A stretch of 64,000 nt of DNA from Hermatobates lingyangjiaoensis. Taxonomy: Eukaryota; Arthropoda; Insecta; Hemiptera; Hermatobatidae. The stretch spans positions 1,214,001-1,278,000 of the forward strand of contig JAPFBL010000069.1 in NCBI GenBank assembly GCA_026182355.1, in the 5' to 3' direction. This document shows positions 1 to 10,519 of this stretch, one piece after another. Under the pieces are notes generated by a model. That model was given only the letters and a program-made list of their open reading frames with translations. It was not told where the DNA came from and did no database searches. Each line of letters opens with the position of its first letter. Within the stretch, counting starts at the first letter, position 1. Position numbers and translations under genes: made by a program.

Positions 1-852
1 TATTATCATTTCATAGGTCTTGGAATAGAAAAGCAGAAGTAAACACAATTAAAAAAAAAATTGATCAATTTATACACCCTCAAAAGAGGTGGAGAATTTT
101 ATATTCGAAAATAAAATTTAAAGAATAAATGGTAATTTTTCTCACTAATAGAACTGTTAAAATGAGGATAAGTCTTCAGTATTGAGATTATGTTTAATTC
201 AAAGTGATAAATCAATGTTAAGTGGCATCATGCTCCCAGTTGATACTGCTTCAATGTGTGTTCAAATAAAGAGTAGTTCATTTTTCTCCTCCTTTCGTAC
301 AAATGGCTTTGTTCTCGGTTATTTCTTTTTCACACAATCATCCGTTGGCCGTCGATAGAGAATCTGACTGCTTAGATATGAGCCCGTTTTTTTTTTTTTT
401 TTTTTTTAAGTTCAAGGTAAGTCTAAATTTTATATCTGTCTGAATGAATTGACCAACCATCTTCCTTATTCTATAGATACATTTGAGCAACTCAACAAGT
501 GATCTTCAGATGAAATGAGACATACAAGTATTATAATTTTGTAGATATTATGAGTGCTTTGGAGAGCAAGGTTGAAAATTGGAAGGAAAGTACAGTACAA
601 AAAAACGTATCTCCGTTTGAGTAACGTTCATCGTTCTCATCATTGATGTTTGTATTAAATACACAATGCATTTACAATTTGCAAAAAATAAAATTTTGCA
701 GCATATAACTGTACTATTATATTTTATAAATTCATCATTAGTTTCTATTAGCATTTGGTTTGTAAAACTTCATCACAATCATTATCTATGAAAAGTTGTA
801 AATCTATATATATATGAATAATAATCAAAATAACACTTGATATAATAGATGG
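1..852. other. AT-rich intergenic DNA, no gene seen
   Basis: No coding frame, RNA gene or repeat relative was recognised here. The only distinct item is a T homopolymer of about 21 at 387-407. A 68-codon minus-strand open frame near 548-754 has low-complexity composition and no family likeness. Confidence 0.6.
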
Positions 853-935
853 ATTAATTTACCACAATGAAAACAATTTTTGAAACAATGCTCTGAGCAT
901 TGTTTCAAAAATTGTTTTCATTGTGGTAAATTAAT
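853..935. repeat. Perfect 83-bp palindrome (41-bp arms, 1-nt spacer)
   Basis: The left arm 853-893 is the exact reverse complement of 895-935, with a single T between them. As RNA or extruded DNA this would fold into an almost loop-free hairpin. It is followed by a short (TA)n run. The arms contain CAATTTTTGAAACAATG and share no sequence with the other palindromes of the window. It is likely a very young inverted duplication or a tiny inverted-repeat element. Confidence 0.9.
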
Positions 936-1248
936 GCATATATATATATATAACTAAAATATAATAAAGAATATTAAATAATATTTTTATATAATTTAGA
1001 ATTAATTTTAGATAAAAATTGATCTTGTAAAGAAGGGAAGAATGATATTCTGAAAAAAGGCAAAAGGATACTTGGATCAAGCTCTGCTGAGAATTATTAT
1101 ATATATATATTTTTTTTAAAAGTTAATGTTAATTGTATTCTGGGTATTAAGAAAGATATGCTTCTAAGTTTCTTATAAATTACCCATTATGAACATATCA
1201 TATCATTAGTATGCTGTAAGATGCCATTATAAACTTCAAAGAAAGTCA

Positions 1249-1426
1249 ACGTCTAAACCACCATAAGAAATTTAGAATGGTAGCCTTAATCTTTCAACCA
1301 AAGCAAGAGATCTTCATCAGAGTACTACTGATTATGAGACTCACAGTGAGACTTTGACGAATACCTCTTGTTTTGGTTGAAAAATTTTTAGTTATATATC
1401 TGAACTTTTCACTGTAGTTTAGACGT
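1249..1426. mobile_element. Diverged palindromic PLE-type end (family A)
   Basis: The outer ends ACGTCTAAAC and GTTTAGACGT are inverted copies. Inside, the left arm has AATCTTTCAACCAAAGCAAGA and the right arm has GACGAATACC ... GGTTGAAAAA, the family A signature seen in 11 other places in the window. This is the most diverged copy. Confidence 0.65.
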
Positions 1427-4033
1427 CTTTATATTTATTATTAACACTATTTTTTTGTTTAATGGCCTTTTTAAGCTTGTTAATTATTTTGTATTTATGT
1501 TCTAAGTAAATATTATTTTACTTATTAAAAATAGTTAAAAAATGAGAGGTAAACAATTATTTCAAGAATAATAATATGTAAAGGAAATTAATGAAGTTGG
1601 GTTGGGTTTTTAATTTCTTAAGGATAAATTGAAATATGCAGAGCTATAATTATCAGATAGGGTATAATTGAATTCCTTATGCAATTATGCAGAAAGTAAA
1701 CTAAAAGAATTGAATATGTGCTGCAAAACCCAAGGCCAATCGTCTTTTAGTGATTATTATTTTACATATAAACAACAAACCATGCCACTTTAAAATTGTA
1801 TTTAAATTTAATAAAATAAAGATGATACTTCTTTTTCTGGAACTCCATCTTTCTTTTAAGGACAAGATGGAGTTCATTTAGATCAGGGGTTGGGTAACAT
1901 TATTGGATGTTATCCCAATAGAATCTGTAGTAATATGAATTTACCCCCATAATTCGAGGTACTCTAGTAGACAAGCCAATTTACTTATAGAATTCATGGC
2001 TAATAAATAAACGAAAAAATCCATATTGCAAACATGTTTAATTGTTAATTTCATCTATCATAGGATAGATAAAAGTCTATCTTTTACTTGGAAAATAGCA
2101 CAGAAGAAAAAACGTAGGATCACATTTATAAACATAAATAAAACCCTCTTTTTAGCATACATAGCACACAAGGAAAACCATTGACCATCATGTAATTCAA
2201 ATCTATACAATAATAAAAAAAAATTTGATTGAATCCACTATTATGGGGGAAACTGTGTATGTTTTCTGGCATAGGATTGGCACACAAAGAAAAATAATAT
2301 TATCCTTTCTAGCATAAGGCTGGTCACAATGAAAAACTAGTTATTTTTTTCTGGCATTAGGTTAATGATGAAAATATTGAAAACTTTAATATTTTAACAT
2401 CAGATTTGAAAGCTTTAAGATTTTCATATCAGATACATCAGATTTTGGAAAAAAAAATATTGTTTCATCTTAGATATAACCAATTCAATATCAGGGATTT
2501 TTTTATAGTACTGCTAAGACTCTCTGTTTCTATAGTTTTATAGATACTGGGATCAAAGATGAATTCTTTTCTCCAACTTTTCTTCTCTTAGCACATCCAC
2601 ATAGCACGTTCATTATCTCCCAAAATATATTAATTTATCCAATTTGGGGTAATTTACCTCTGAGTAGTAATTTACACCACGGCTCTACATGTAGCCAGAC
2701 TCCAAACTTATCTATTTATCGAGACAGTTTTATAAGCACTATTTATTTATAAGATTTTATATAGAGGTAAAATGATTTTATATAGCTGTGATTTATTTAT
2801 AAAATTTTTAGAAGTACATGGAAGAATACTTTAATAATCAAATAATTATTGTTCTTAAACAATGGTTGTGACAACACAGAAAGTAATATCACAAAATAAT
2901 TATTTACTACGTCTTGATTCATATATTGTTATCAGTGCTCATTGTTTTTTTTTCGGGGGATAAAACAAAACTTTTGAAGATAGAAAGAACACAAATTTAC
3001 TCTATCACCTCAATTACTTCACATGCTAAACTGGTTTATCCAATTATTTTTTCATCGTTTTGGGTAATCTACTAACTCTAAATAATTGATAATTTAATTA
3101 TCATATACCAGGGCTATTTAAATAATATGATTGGTAATAATACTATAAACTAGTTATTAATACTATAGTAAAAAAAAATTTAACTCCAAAAATTTTCTTG
3201 TTTTTCCAACCGTCTAGTTTGTTTCCTTCTGAAAGACAAGTTCTAAATCTGATGAAGCCATAAAAATAATTTTACGATTTAATGTTGCTTAGTTTTCTTA
3301 TAATGTTATTAGTGTGGTTTATCAGTTCTATTTCATTATTTGATAAATAATTAATATAAATTGACAAATTAAAGTATAAATCAACTGATGTGCTGTTAAG
3401 ATGATATTCGAGTCATAGAAGCTTGGTATATTTGAACAGATCAAGCAATAATAATACACTGCAAGAATCTGCAAGGTGACTGAGCACTGTTAAGGTGCTT
3501 AGTATTTTTTTATACCCGCTTAAATCCAGGAATCAAAGAATAAGATGTGAGAAGTAAGAAGCAGCTGGTGTAAGGGTGGGGGGTGGGTGGAGGTGCGGCA
3601 ACCCTAATCTGCCAACAAAGCCACCCATCTCTGCCTCCTCTATTAGAAATAACATTTTTTCCTTCATCATGTTAGAGGGTGGATCACTTGCCCCTCCTGT
3701 CTGCCATGCAGGTACATTTTCCATCACTAACGAAAATATAAACCATCACCCCACCCCTACAGTCAACAAACCCCCGCTGGGATTTGCTATTCTTCACTTG
3801 ACCCTCACCTCCTGAGATCAATACCTGCAAAGATATCACAACTATTTTCACTTTCTCTCCTTCACATTCTTTCATATATATCATCGCAATGAAATACTTA
3901 ATTTATGTTTCTTTTCGTATACTCTCCAGATGAAATAGTGAGCCATGAACGTATAACATTTGAGTCAGCTATCGATATGAAGTTTTTAATAGATTTACAC
4001 TTTTTGACCTACCCTCAATGTAATAAAATAGAA

Positions 4034-4035
<2 letters not shown>
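1427..4035. other. AT-rich intergenic DNA, no gene seen
   Basis: No recognisable gene. A locally GC-richer and pyrimidine-rich stretch at about 3540-3830 contains overlapping 60-80 codon frames on both strands, but their translations are low complexity and resemble no family. It may be an old retroelement UTR; that is a guess. Confidence 0.5.
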
Positions 4036-4064
<29 letters not shown>

Positions 4065-4092
4065 CTGTCTGTCTGTCTGTGTGTCTTTCTTT
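4036..4092. repeat. (GT)n / (GTCT)n microsatellite
   Basis: A run of GT dinucleotides passes into GTCT repeats. It produces a spurious cysteine/valine-rich open frame across the tract. Confidence 0.9.
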
Positions 4093-4367
4093 GTGTACAA
4101 GCCTGAAATATCAAAAACCTGAGGAGGTATAACACAACATTTCTTATATAAATTACTGTTAGCTCGGATACAGAACAGCTGGCAAGTATTGCAGATACTT
4201 AATAAAAAAATTCCGATTTTTATAAAAAATCTCTACACTTAATTTTGATTAATAAGCCGGTCATTTTTCCTTTTTAGCTGACATTAGGTAAGTACAGAAT
4301 ATTATCTGCTGTTGTTATTATTGTTGAAATTAATATTATTCTATAGTATTATTACACAATATTATTA

Positions 4368-4478
4368 TTGTTGAAAAAAGTACAACAATAAAAAATATAA
4401 TTGCTTTTAATTTAGTCTTCCTATATAAATATTAAAAAAAAAAATAAATTATTACTAGAACAGGCAGATTATAAACAA
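4368..4478 (+). repeat. Interspersed repeat shared with 8221-8325
   Basis: About 105 bp is shared with 8221-8325, including TTTAGTCTTCCTATA and the block GAACAGGCAGATTATAAACA. At 8221 the same sequence directly abuts the right end of the first B element. No coding content. Confidence 0.75.
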
Positions 4479-4956
4479 GAAGCTAGAAATTATCGTTGAG
4501 TGTTAAACTTATAAACTGTTTTTGAATATGTAAAAAAAATAAACGAATATATAAATATATTAAACAAAAGACATTAATCTGTCTATAAAAAATAATAAAA
4601 ATGATCCTAATTGAATAGACTGAAAGGCAAAAGTCAATAAGTTCTGCTCTTTTGGTGAATAGTAGGTTGGGACATATTGTTTCTTTTTTTTCTACTAAAG
4701 TTTCTGGTGAGAAACTAGAAAACCTATCAACATCAAAAGAAAAAGAAATAAAACGAATACCCGATTTATTATTCAATTTTGTCATATTTACCATTTTTAA
4801 AGTGACACATATTAATATGGACAGGTATTATTACATTTAATAGTTTTTAGTAAAAATTACAGACAAGATAATGAAGTGTATGCAACTTATGAAATAAGTA
4901 AAAAAATCAATTCATTAACTTCTCACCTCTTCGGCCAAGAAAGAACAAACAAACTT

Positions 4957-5281
4957 TGATTGTTTGTTTTCCAGCGCCCACACTTATTAGGGCTTTCACC
5001 TTTTGGTGCTGTTCTAAGAATGAAAATTGTGGCCTTTTAATTCATTGGTACCCATTTTAGTAATGGACAAGTGACATTACCTGTTGATTCTATATTAAAA
5101 GTCCCTAACATTGTCTAACTGAAATATATTTATACTAGGTATCTATAATAAGTACCTGACATCGTACAGGCTCGGGACGAATTATTCACCTCCCGCATAA
5201 ATAAATCGATGGCCAGAGTGAGTATTGGCCAGTCTAACTTTCCAGAGATAAGCGTGTTGTCACTGTGCTAACCTGGTTTCC
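4957..5281 (-). mobile_element. tRNA-derived SINE, tail type 3
   Basis: Reading on the minus strand, a degraded tRNA-like head (CCAGGTTAGCACAGTGAC) lies at about 5240-5280. It is followed by the conserved body with CCTGTACGATGTCAGGTACT and then a tail, TAAGTGTGGGCGCTGGAAAA, that also ends the SINE at 41.3-41.7 kb. The body between head and AATAAATC blocks is shortened. Non-autonomous; it would depend on a LINE for mobilisation. Confidence 0.75.
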
Positions 5282-5970
5282 TAACAAACAAACCTCATTA
5301 AAATATTTTTTATGGAAAAAAAAATTGAAAACTACGATGTCATATGTTAACACGAGATTTAAGAAAATAGAGCTAGGATCTTAAAACAAATTTTTTCATT
5401 GCTTTCTCACTGAAACATTATATTTGAAACTTGGATTTTTATAATTATTATCATCTAAAGCTAGAAATCCTGCACATTTAAGATCCTAATTTCTGTTTAT
5501 TTTTTTTATCCATAGCCTCGTCATAAATAATTCAGGGTGAGCAATATGGGATTGGATTATATAATAGTTGAAATATGTTTAGGTGTGAAGTTCTTTTTTG
5601 TGGTTAGCATTTAGTTGTGGTAGGGTGGTATTGGTCGGCAAGTAGTGAAGAAAAAGCAGGTAGGTAGAAGGTGCAAGTTCGCGTATCGACTCTCGACCCT
5701 TATCCCATAACTTGCCCCAACCTCTACCTAGAAGGATAAATGGCATCCCATATTTAAGTGTCAAATCTTGCTTTTACTCCCTCACTCTCTCACTACAGCT
5801 CTTTGTCATGGCATCTTCCAACGAGCCGATGCTGGCTTTTCACAATTCCTTGAGAGCATTCACTCTTAACACTTTTAAGATGACATTCATCCTTTAGTAA
5901 AGTCAAACCAATTCTCACTTAATCCTAACATAACTGAATAGTTTTTGGAACAATTATTTATACTGGTATA
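5282..5970. other. No gene recognised
   Basis: AT-rich with a pyrimidine-rich stretch at 5700-5830. Two ~61-codon overlapping frames on opposite strands have no family likeness. Confidence 0.5.
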
Positions 5971-6083
5971 AAAATATTTCACATAAACACGTGAAATAAC
6001 AATCATTGATCAAACCACAGTAAGAAATAACAAGACTAAGATCTTTCAACCGTAACAAGCGGTCTTCGTCAAAAACCCAACTG
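5971..6083. mobile_element. Family A element, left arm only
   Basis: Carries the terminal block TTTCACATAAACACGTGAAA, then AATCATTGATCAAACCAC, GACTAAGATCTTTCAACCGT and GCGGTCTTCGTC, ending AAAACCCAACTG. The second arm present in other copies is missing, so this is a half element. Confidence 0.85.
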
Positions 6084-6237
6084 GTATGCAACTTATTTTG
6101 TAAATTCTATTTCAATAAGCTACTTTGAAATATCTTAGAAGTTTTTCTTAGTCGGGTTCATTATTTTGATAATTTAGTTGCTTGTGGAGTACATAGTTAT
6201 TATTAAAATTTTCTATCGCTTTCTGACTCTTAACTGA

Positions 6238-6239
<2 letters not shown>

Positions 6240-6283
<44 letters not shown>

Positions 6284-6290
6284 CTGCCTT
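6240..6290. repeat. (CT)n / (CTTT)n microsatellite
   Basis: A dinucleotide CT tract passes into CTTT repeats. It lies just upstream of a family G fragment. Confidence 0.9.
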
Positions 6291-6299
6291 TCTCAAACG

Positions 6300-6405
6300 A
6301 TTAGAATAAAAGAACACGTAGAAACAACACACAAAAAAATTCAATATTTTGACCTCGTCGTCATCAGAAGAAGGAGAAGAAGAAAGAACTAACAGAAGAA
6401 GAATA
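6300..6405 (-). mobile_element. PLE-type end, family G
   Basis: On the minus strand the block reads CTGATGACGACGAGGTCAAA followed by ATATTGAA and, further on, GTGTGTTGTTTC. This matches the signature of the G copies at 48.8, 56.8, 57.1, 57.3 and 60.4 kb. Fragment only. Confidence 0.65.
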
Positions 6406-6556
6406 TATTCTGACTTCTTTCACAAATTTAATTTCACTAATTGTCAAATAATTACACTTTTAATATAATTATTAAATAAATAATGCTATTCAAATAATCA
6501 TTAATACTTCCATAGTAAAACACCTGTCATTGAATTTAGCTTGAGAATCATATATT

Positions 6557-8225
6557 AAAAAATCTGGAGTGGCCTACACTCTACTTTACTATAAGTAACT
6601 CAATGTCAAATTTCTTGAGTATATAAAACATAACGTATCATTTAAGCATAACATAAATATCTAAATGGAATATAATTATTAGCATTGCATTCGTGAGGTA
6701 GTACAGATAGTGATTCAAGGACATATCAATTTATAAGCTTATTTTTGTACATCACAAATAATTTATTATTTGCAAATAATTTCATTAGTATAACTACAGC
6801 AGTAATAACATTTTTGAAAAACCAAAGTGAACATTTCTTGAAACGAAATAGTATCCTACAAGAGAACATGACTATTGTTCAAATAGCCAGTAGATTTCTT
6901 ACATCGTTTGCTTGACATCCTTCTACATTAAATATTAAAGTAAAATTTTCAAATTTAAAACAGGAAAATACCCTTTTTTTCTCTGAAAAACATCTTAAAG
7001 AGCGATGAAAATGTTGTTTTAAGGTGATTTGTTAATTAAAGATGTACGATAATTACATTTATTAATCTCTAAACGAAGGATTTCAATTTTGAATTATCTT
7101 TTACATTTTTCGTTTTTAACCGAATTATTATACTGGGAATTTTATGGCTTCTTAGTATTTAACAAGATCATTTTCCTTCCCCTTTGTCAAATAACATATA
7201 CGAGTATAAGATTTTTTTCTGAGTGAGTGTTATAATTTTCCTGCACATATTACTCCTCTTACATCTCATATAAGTCAATAAACATTTTAAATTGTTCCTT
7301 TATAAATATCAATTTTATATCAGTGGATTCACTCAAAAAATTTCTAAGTCAATGTAAACAATGTAAAAAAATACAAAAAATTCGACAAGTATAGCAGGTG
7401 ATCTCTTGGTCTAGGATAAACAAAGAGTTTTTATATCGTTATTCCTCTTTCCCGTAATTGAAACTTTATGATTTTTTTTTTATGAATTGCTAATTTTTTG
7501 TTCCATTTTTGGTCAAATTTTCATTTTTTTTTAACGAGCCGTTTAGCGTCAAAAAAACATTTTCTGAAAACACAAATCGTACTGTAACTCCTCTTTAGCG
7601 AATGTAATTTTAGAAAAAAATATCTCAACTCATTCTCCATATAATGTTCTATTTACAGGCATAGTTTCATTTTTGTCTGTCAAACAGTATGGCTTCTATC
7701 GCTCTCACAATGTTTGAGATTGAATTATAAGTCAAAATTTTTACATTTTATTGAAAAAAAAATATTTCCTGTTGTTTTAAAATTCTGAATATATTTTTCG
7801 TTTGTTGAATTTGAAACCTCAAAGATAATGTCAAAATTTCAAAACTCTAGGGTTATCAGTTTAGGAGAAATAAATGTTTTAAAAAAAACGGTTTTTGGCA
7901 AAAAAAGTGACTTTCCCATCATGCATAATTCTTCCCAAACAATAGGGATCTTCGTCTTTATGAGGCCCATTTTTGTGTAAAATATCAACTTGATCCATCA
8001 AAGATTCTGGACCGTAGCGTGGTAACAAGCAATGCTAACACACGCACCCACCCACGCACCCACCCACCCACCCACCCACCCACCCACCCACCCACACACA
8101 CACAGACATCATCGTAAAAACTTCATAAAACGACTTCTGGGACCTCAAAACATGTAATTCCGTGAAAATCTCGAGATCGAATTTTTTCACGATCACTATA
8201 CTTTACTTATAGTAATGTAAAAAAT
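6557..8225 (+). mobile_element. B element, copy 1 (~1.67 kb)
   Basis: Collinear with 53295-54959 and inverted relative to 17828-19530. All three start with AATCTGGAGTGGCCTACACT and end at ACTTTACTTATAGTAA. The motif TTTACTATAAGTAA occurs near both ends in inverted orientation, suggesting short terminal inverted repeats of a non-autonomous DNA element. There is no transposase or other coding capacity. It contains a CCCA minisatellite at 8040-8104. The right end abuts the repeat that is also found alone at 4368-4478. The exact termini and any target-site duplication could not be fixed. Confidence 0.8.
8040..8104. repeat. (CCCA)n/(CA)n minisatellite inside B copy 1
   Basis: CACCCACCCAC repeats pass into CACACA. 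The same tract, of different length, occupies the same place in the other two B copies (17948-18053 and 54791-54840), so it belongs to the element. Confidence 0.9.
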
Positions 8226-8325
8226 TATAACAATACAAAAAATAATTGCTCTTATTTTAGTCTTCCTATACGATTAATAAAAAAAAAATAGAAATTATTA
8301 CTCGAACAGGCAGATTATAAACAAA
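8221..8325 (+). repeat. Interspersed repeat shared with 4368-4478
   Basis: Second copy of the repeat with TAGTCTTCCTATA and CGAACAGGCAGATTATAAAC. It is immediately next to the B element end, so the B element may have inserted into a copy of this repeat. Confidence 0.7.
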
Positions 8326-9065
8326 ATCGGTTTTTAACATTTCAAATTTTTAACTAAGATTTAGTGTTTTAATATTATTTTCATTTTCCATTTGTTTTAT
8401 TTTTCTTGAAAGTAAGTTAGATTAAATTAGAAAAGATTAAAGTAATGATGTTGGAGTTCTTCCTTTGTATTTCTTAGATACAACTCTTCTATAGTTAACT
8501 TTCTTGTTCTAAAATAAGTCTTTCTGAGAAAAGGAATATAAAAGGAGTTTTTAAGGTATTGTAGTGAAGTAATTTAATTTGTTGATTAAATAAAAAGGAT
8601 GAGTGAAGTGCTTTAATTGAATAGTGGTATTTAAAAGAATAACAACAAATAACGGAAAAGAGTACCAGATTGTTTTATTTGAAAAAAAAAAGGAAATAAA
8701 ATAAAACGTCAAAGAAGCTAGTGGTTAAAAGTGTAATGTTTCCCAGTCGTACAAGCAGCGATGCTTTACTATCTCTTTCTCTCCCACTCTCTATCTCTTA
8801 GCAAAGACCACCTAGAGAAAAAGACTACCTTAGCAAACACACCTCCTCTAAGTACCAAACAGTCCTGCAAACCCCTTAATTACAAATATAAATATTCCCA
8901 ACGCCTCAGCCGTTAATCTAACTATACAACTTTACTCGATTCTATTGCTTCTAATTATAGCCTCTGGTAACCTTCAACTTGTAGGGAATTTTCGATCATA
9001 CCTTGTAATTTTCTTATAAATCTTAATAAGAAAAATTTTCAAAATGGTAATGCTAATTTAATATG
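8326..9065. other. No gene recognised
   Basis: AT-rich. The stretch 8740-8960 is richer in C and could be an old retroelement UTR, but no motif fixes this. Confidence 0.5.
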
Positions 9066-9072
9066 TTGATTA

Positions 9073-9273
9073 GTGAATGGGCCATGTTCACCAGGGGAAA
9101 CAGGCTTTGGCCACCTTCAGGATGACCACCGGACAAGCTTCCTCAGAAGCAGTAGTATGATGAGGTGGGGCTGTAGCCTTGGGCTCTACGCGGAAGAAAG
9201 CGGCCAAAACAAAAATAATTTCACAACTAATGAATCAAGTTTTCTAGGGTTTTATACAGAAGAAAGCTGCTAA
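9073..9273 (+). other. GC-richer island with a 66-codon open frame, unknown
   Basis: The frame begins at GTG, not ATG, and contains two related short peptides, GLYAEESG and GFYTEESC, about 20 residues apart. The base composition of 9073-9215 is clearly less AT-rich than the flanks. I recognise no protein or RNA family. It may be a fragment of a decayed gene, an unknown SINE or simply chance. Confidence 0.25.
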
Positions 9274-9482
9274 TCATTTATTATTATACACAAATGAGTA
9301 CTCATAAAAAAATAAAGCAGGGATTCAAATACAATAAAAATTGTAGTTTTGTTAAAACATGATATTACAAGAGCCGCTTTTGTCATCTAACATTTATTAA
9401 TGAAAATATTTGTTTTTATTATACTTTGCGTCATATAATTTAAGAGGCAATGGTACTGTGCCGCAACATCTCTTATCTGCTT

Positions 9483-9498
9483 TCAAGAGAATAGAACC
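9483..9498. repeat. Target-site duplication, left copy
   Basis: TCAAGAGAATAGAACC, identical to 9674-9689. Together they bracket the 5S rRNA-containing insertion. Confidence 0.9.
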
Positions 9499-9673
9499 TG
9501 TTTGATTCATATGCATGCACCCTGACCTTTCGGCCAATAACATCACAAAAAGAGGGCCAACGGCACGTGGTGTTACCAGGCGGTCACCCATCCAAGTACT
9601 ATCCACGCCTGATGTTGCTTAACTTCGGTGATCGGACGAGAACCGGTGTATTCAACATGGTATGGCCGTTGGC
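9499..9673 (-). mobile_element. Retroposed 5S rRNA transcript or 5S-headed SINE
   Basis: The 175-bp segment between the 16-bp duplications begins exactly at the first base of 5S rRNA on the minus strand and runs through the 5S gene, past a T5 Pol III terminator, and on for about 50 more bases to the second duplication. The inferred mechanism is target-primed reverse transcription of a read-through Pol III transcript by a LINE. The 3' part (ATTGGCCGAAAGGTCAGGG) may be genuine 5S downstream flank or the body of a SINE3-like element. No poly-A tail is visible. Confidence 0.8.
9556..9673 (-). rRNA. 5S ribosomal RNA (full-length, probably a retrocopy)
   Basis: The 118-nt minus-strand sequence starts GCCAACGGCCATACCATGTT and ends CGTGCCGTTGGC. 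Its 5' and 3' ends pair perfectly over 9 bp (helix I). The internal control region is present: A box around GTTAAGCAACATCAGG (about nt 50-64), the intermediate element near GATAGTACTTGGATGGG, and the C box GTGACCGCCTGGTAACACC. The loop segment GTTCTCGTCCGATCACCGAA is the classic animal 5S signature. Immediately downstream is CCTCTTTTTG, a Pol III terminator. It stands alone, not in a tandem 5S array, and is bounded by a target-site duplication. It is therefore most likely a retroposed copy that has kept all promoter elements; whether it is transcribed is unknown. Confidence 0.9.
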
Positions 9674-9689
9674 TCAAGAGAATAGAACC
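9674..9689. repeat. Target-site duplication, right copy
   Basis: TCAAGAGAATAGAACC, directly abutting nucleotide 1 of the 5S sequence. Confidence 0.9.
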
Positions 9690-9971
9690 GCAGATCTGTT
9701 TATCCTACCAAACGACTTTGCTAGCTGACGAGTGGAAAGAGGTCATAGAAGGGCGGGTATTAATGATACTTTCGTCAGTTGGGTGCCCAATATCTGCTCA
9801 GCCATGATGGGCCGTTAGTTAATAAACAAACAATGCGGCCTCTTATAAGAAGATATTTAATAAAAAATTATAATATCACATCTTGGATTAACTTTCCTAA
9901 CATTGAAATAGAAACTGTATATTGACAAAAGTTGTTCTTTATGAATACTTTGCGACATCAATTCTACATTC

Positions 9972-10254
9972 TTCTGATTTTGAGGGATTTCAAGAATTAT
10001 TTTCCACACACAAAAGAAGTTTAATATGAAACTAACAACGCGTTTCAAACACTTAGTTGTCTTCTTCAGGTTAACATTTGCACTGTTGAGAGTCGATCTA
10101 CAGGAGGACTTAGGAATGACTCTTCCCTTAGATCGAATCTCAAGAATGCAGATGTTAACCTGAAGAAGAATACTAAGTGATCAAAACGTGTTGATAGTTT
10201 CATATTCAACATTTTTTATGTGGAGGCGCAATTATTGCAATCCCTCAATTTGAG
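9972..10254. mobile_element. Inverted-repeat PLE-type end, family E (copy 1)
   Basis: Arms 9972-10100 and 10128-10254 are diverged inverted copies. Recognisable blocks are CCACACACAAAAGAAGTTT, TTCAAACACTTAG and CTTCTTCAGGTTAACAT on the left, with ATGTTAACCTGAAGAAG and AAACGTGTTGATAGTTTCAT on the right. It is followed by GAGTAAATACCACACTATAA, which also flanks E copies at 39.3 and 62.1 kb. The motif order (CTGAAGA, hairpin, AAAACG) matches PLE 3' ends. Confidence 0.75.
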
Positions 10255-10355
10255 TAAATACCACACTATAACAGGTTGCACAAGTAATGAATTCTTCTAA
10301 TATATACAGAATATATTCATATATCTATATATTATATTATTCACTTGATCAATGA

Positions 10356-10495
10356 AAGACGATCCAAACTGGACACAATAACAGTTCAAAATTGAAGATA
10401 GGTAGCACAGAATGTAAAAGAAACACACTTACAGACTCAAATTTTCGGGTAATCCTTCTTCAAGAGAAAAGAGAAAGGGAGACCAAGCACATTGT
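10356..10495 (-). mobile_element. PLE-type 3' end, family H (fragment)
   Basis: On the minus strand CTTGAAGAAGGATTACCCGA, then AAATTTGAGTCTGTAAGTGT and GTTTCTTTT. This is the same end as the H copies at 28.4, 37.2 and 60.2 kb. The block CCAAACTGGACACAATAACA at its other edge is matched at about 59.68 kb, where it again lies inverted next to an H element. Confidence 0.65.
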
Positions 10496-10519
10496 AGACG
10501 CAACGGACAATATTATATT

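Noticed and set aside
9397..9606. 69-codon minus-strand ORF near the 5S locus
   Set aside because: It overlaps the 5S rRNA and its read-through tail; it is a shadow of an RNA gene and of flanking DNA.
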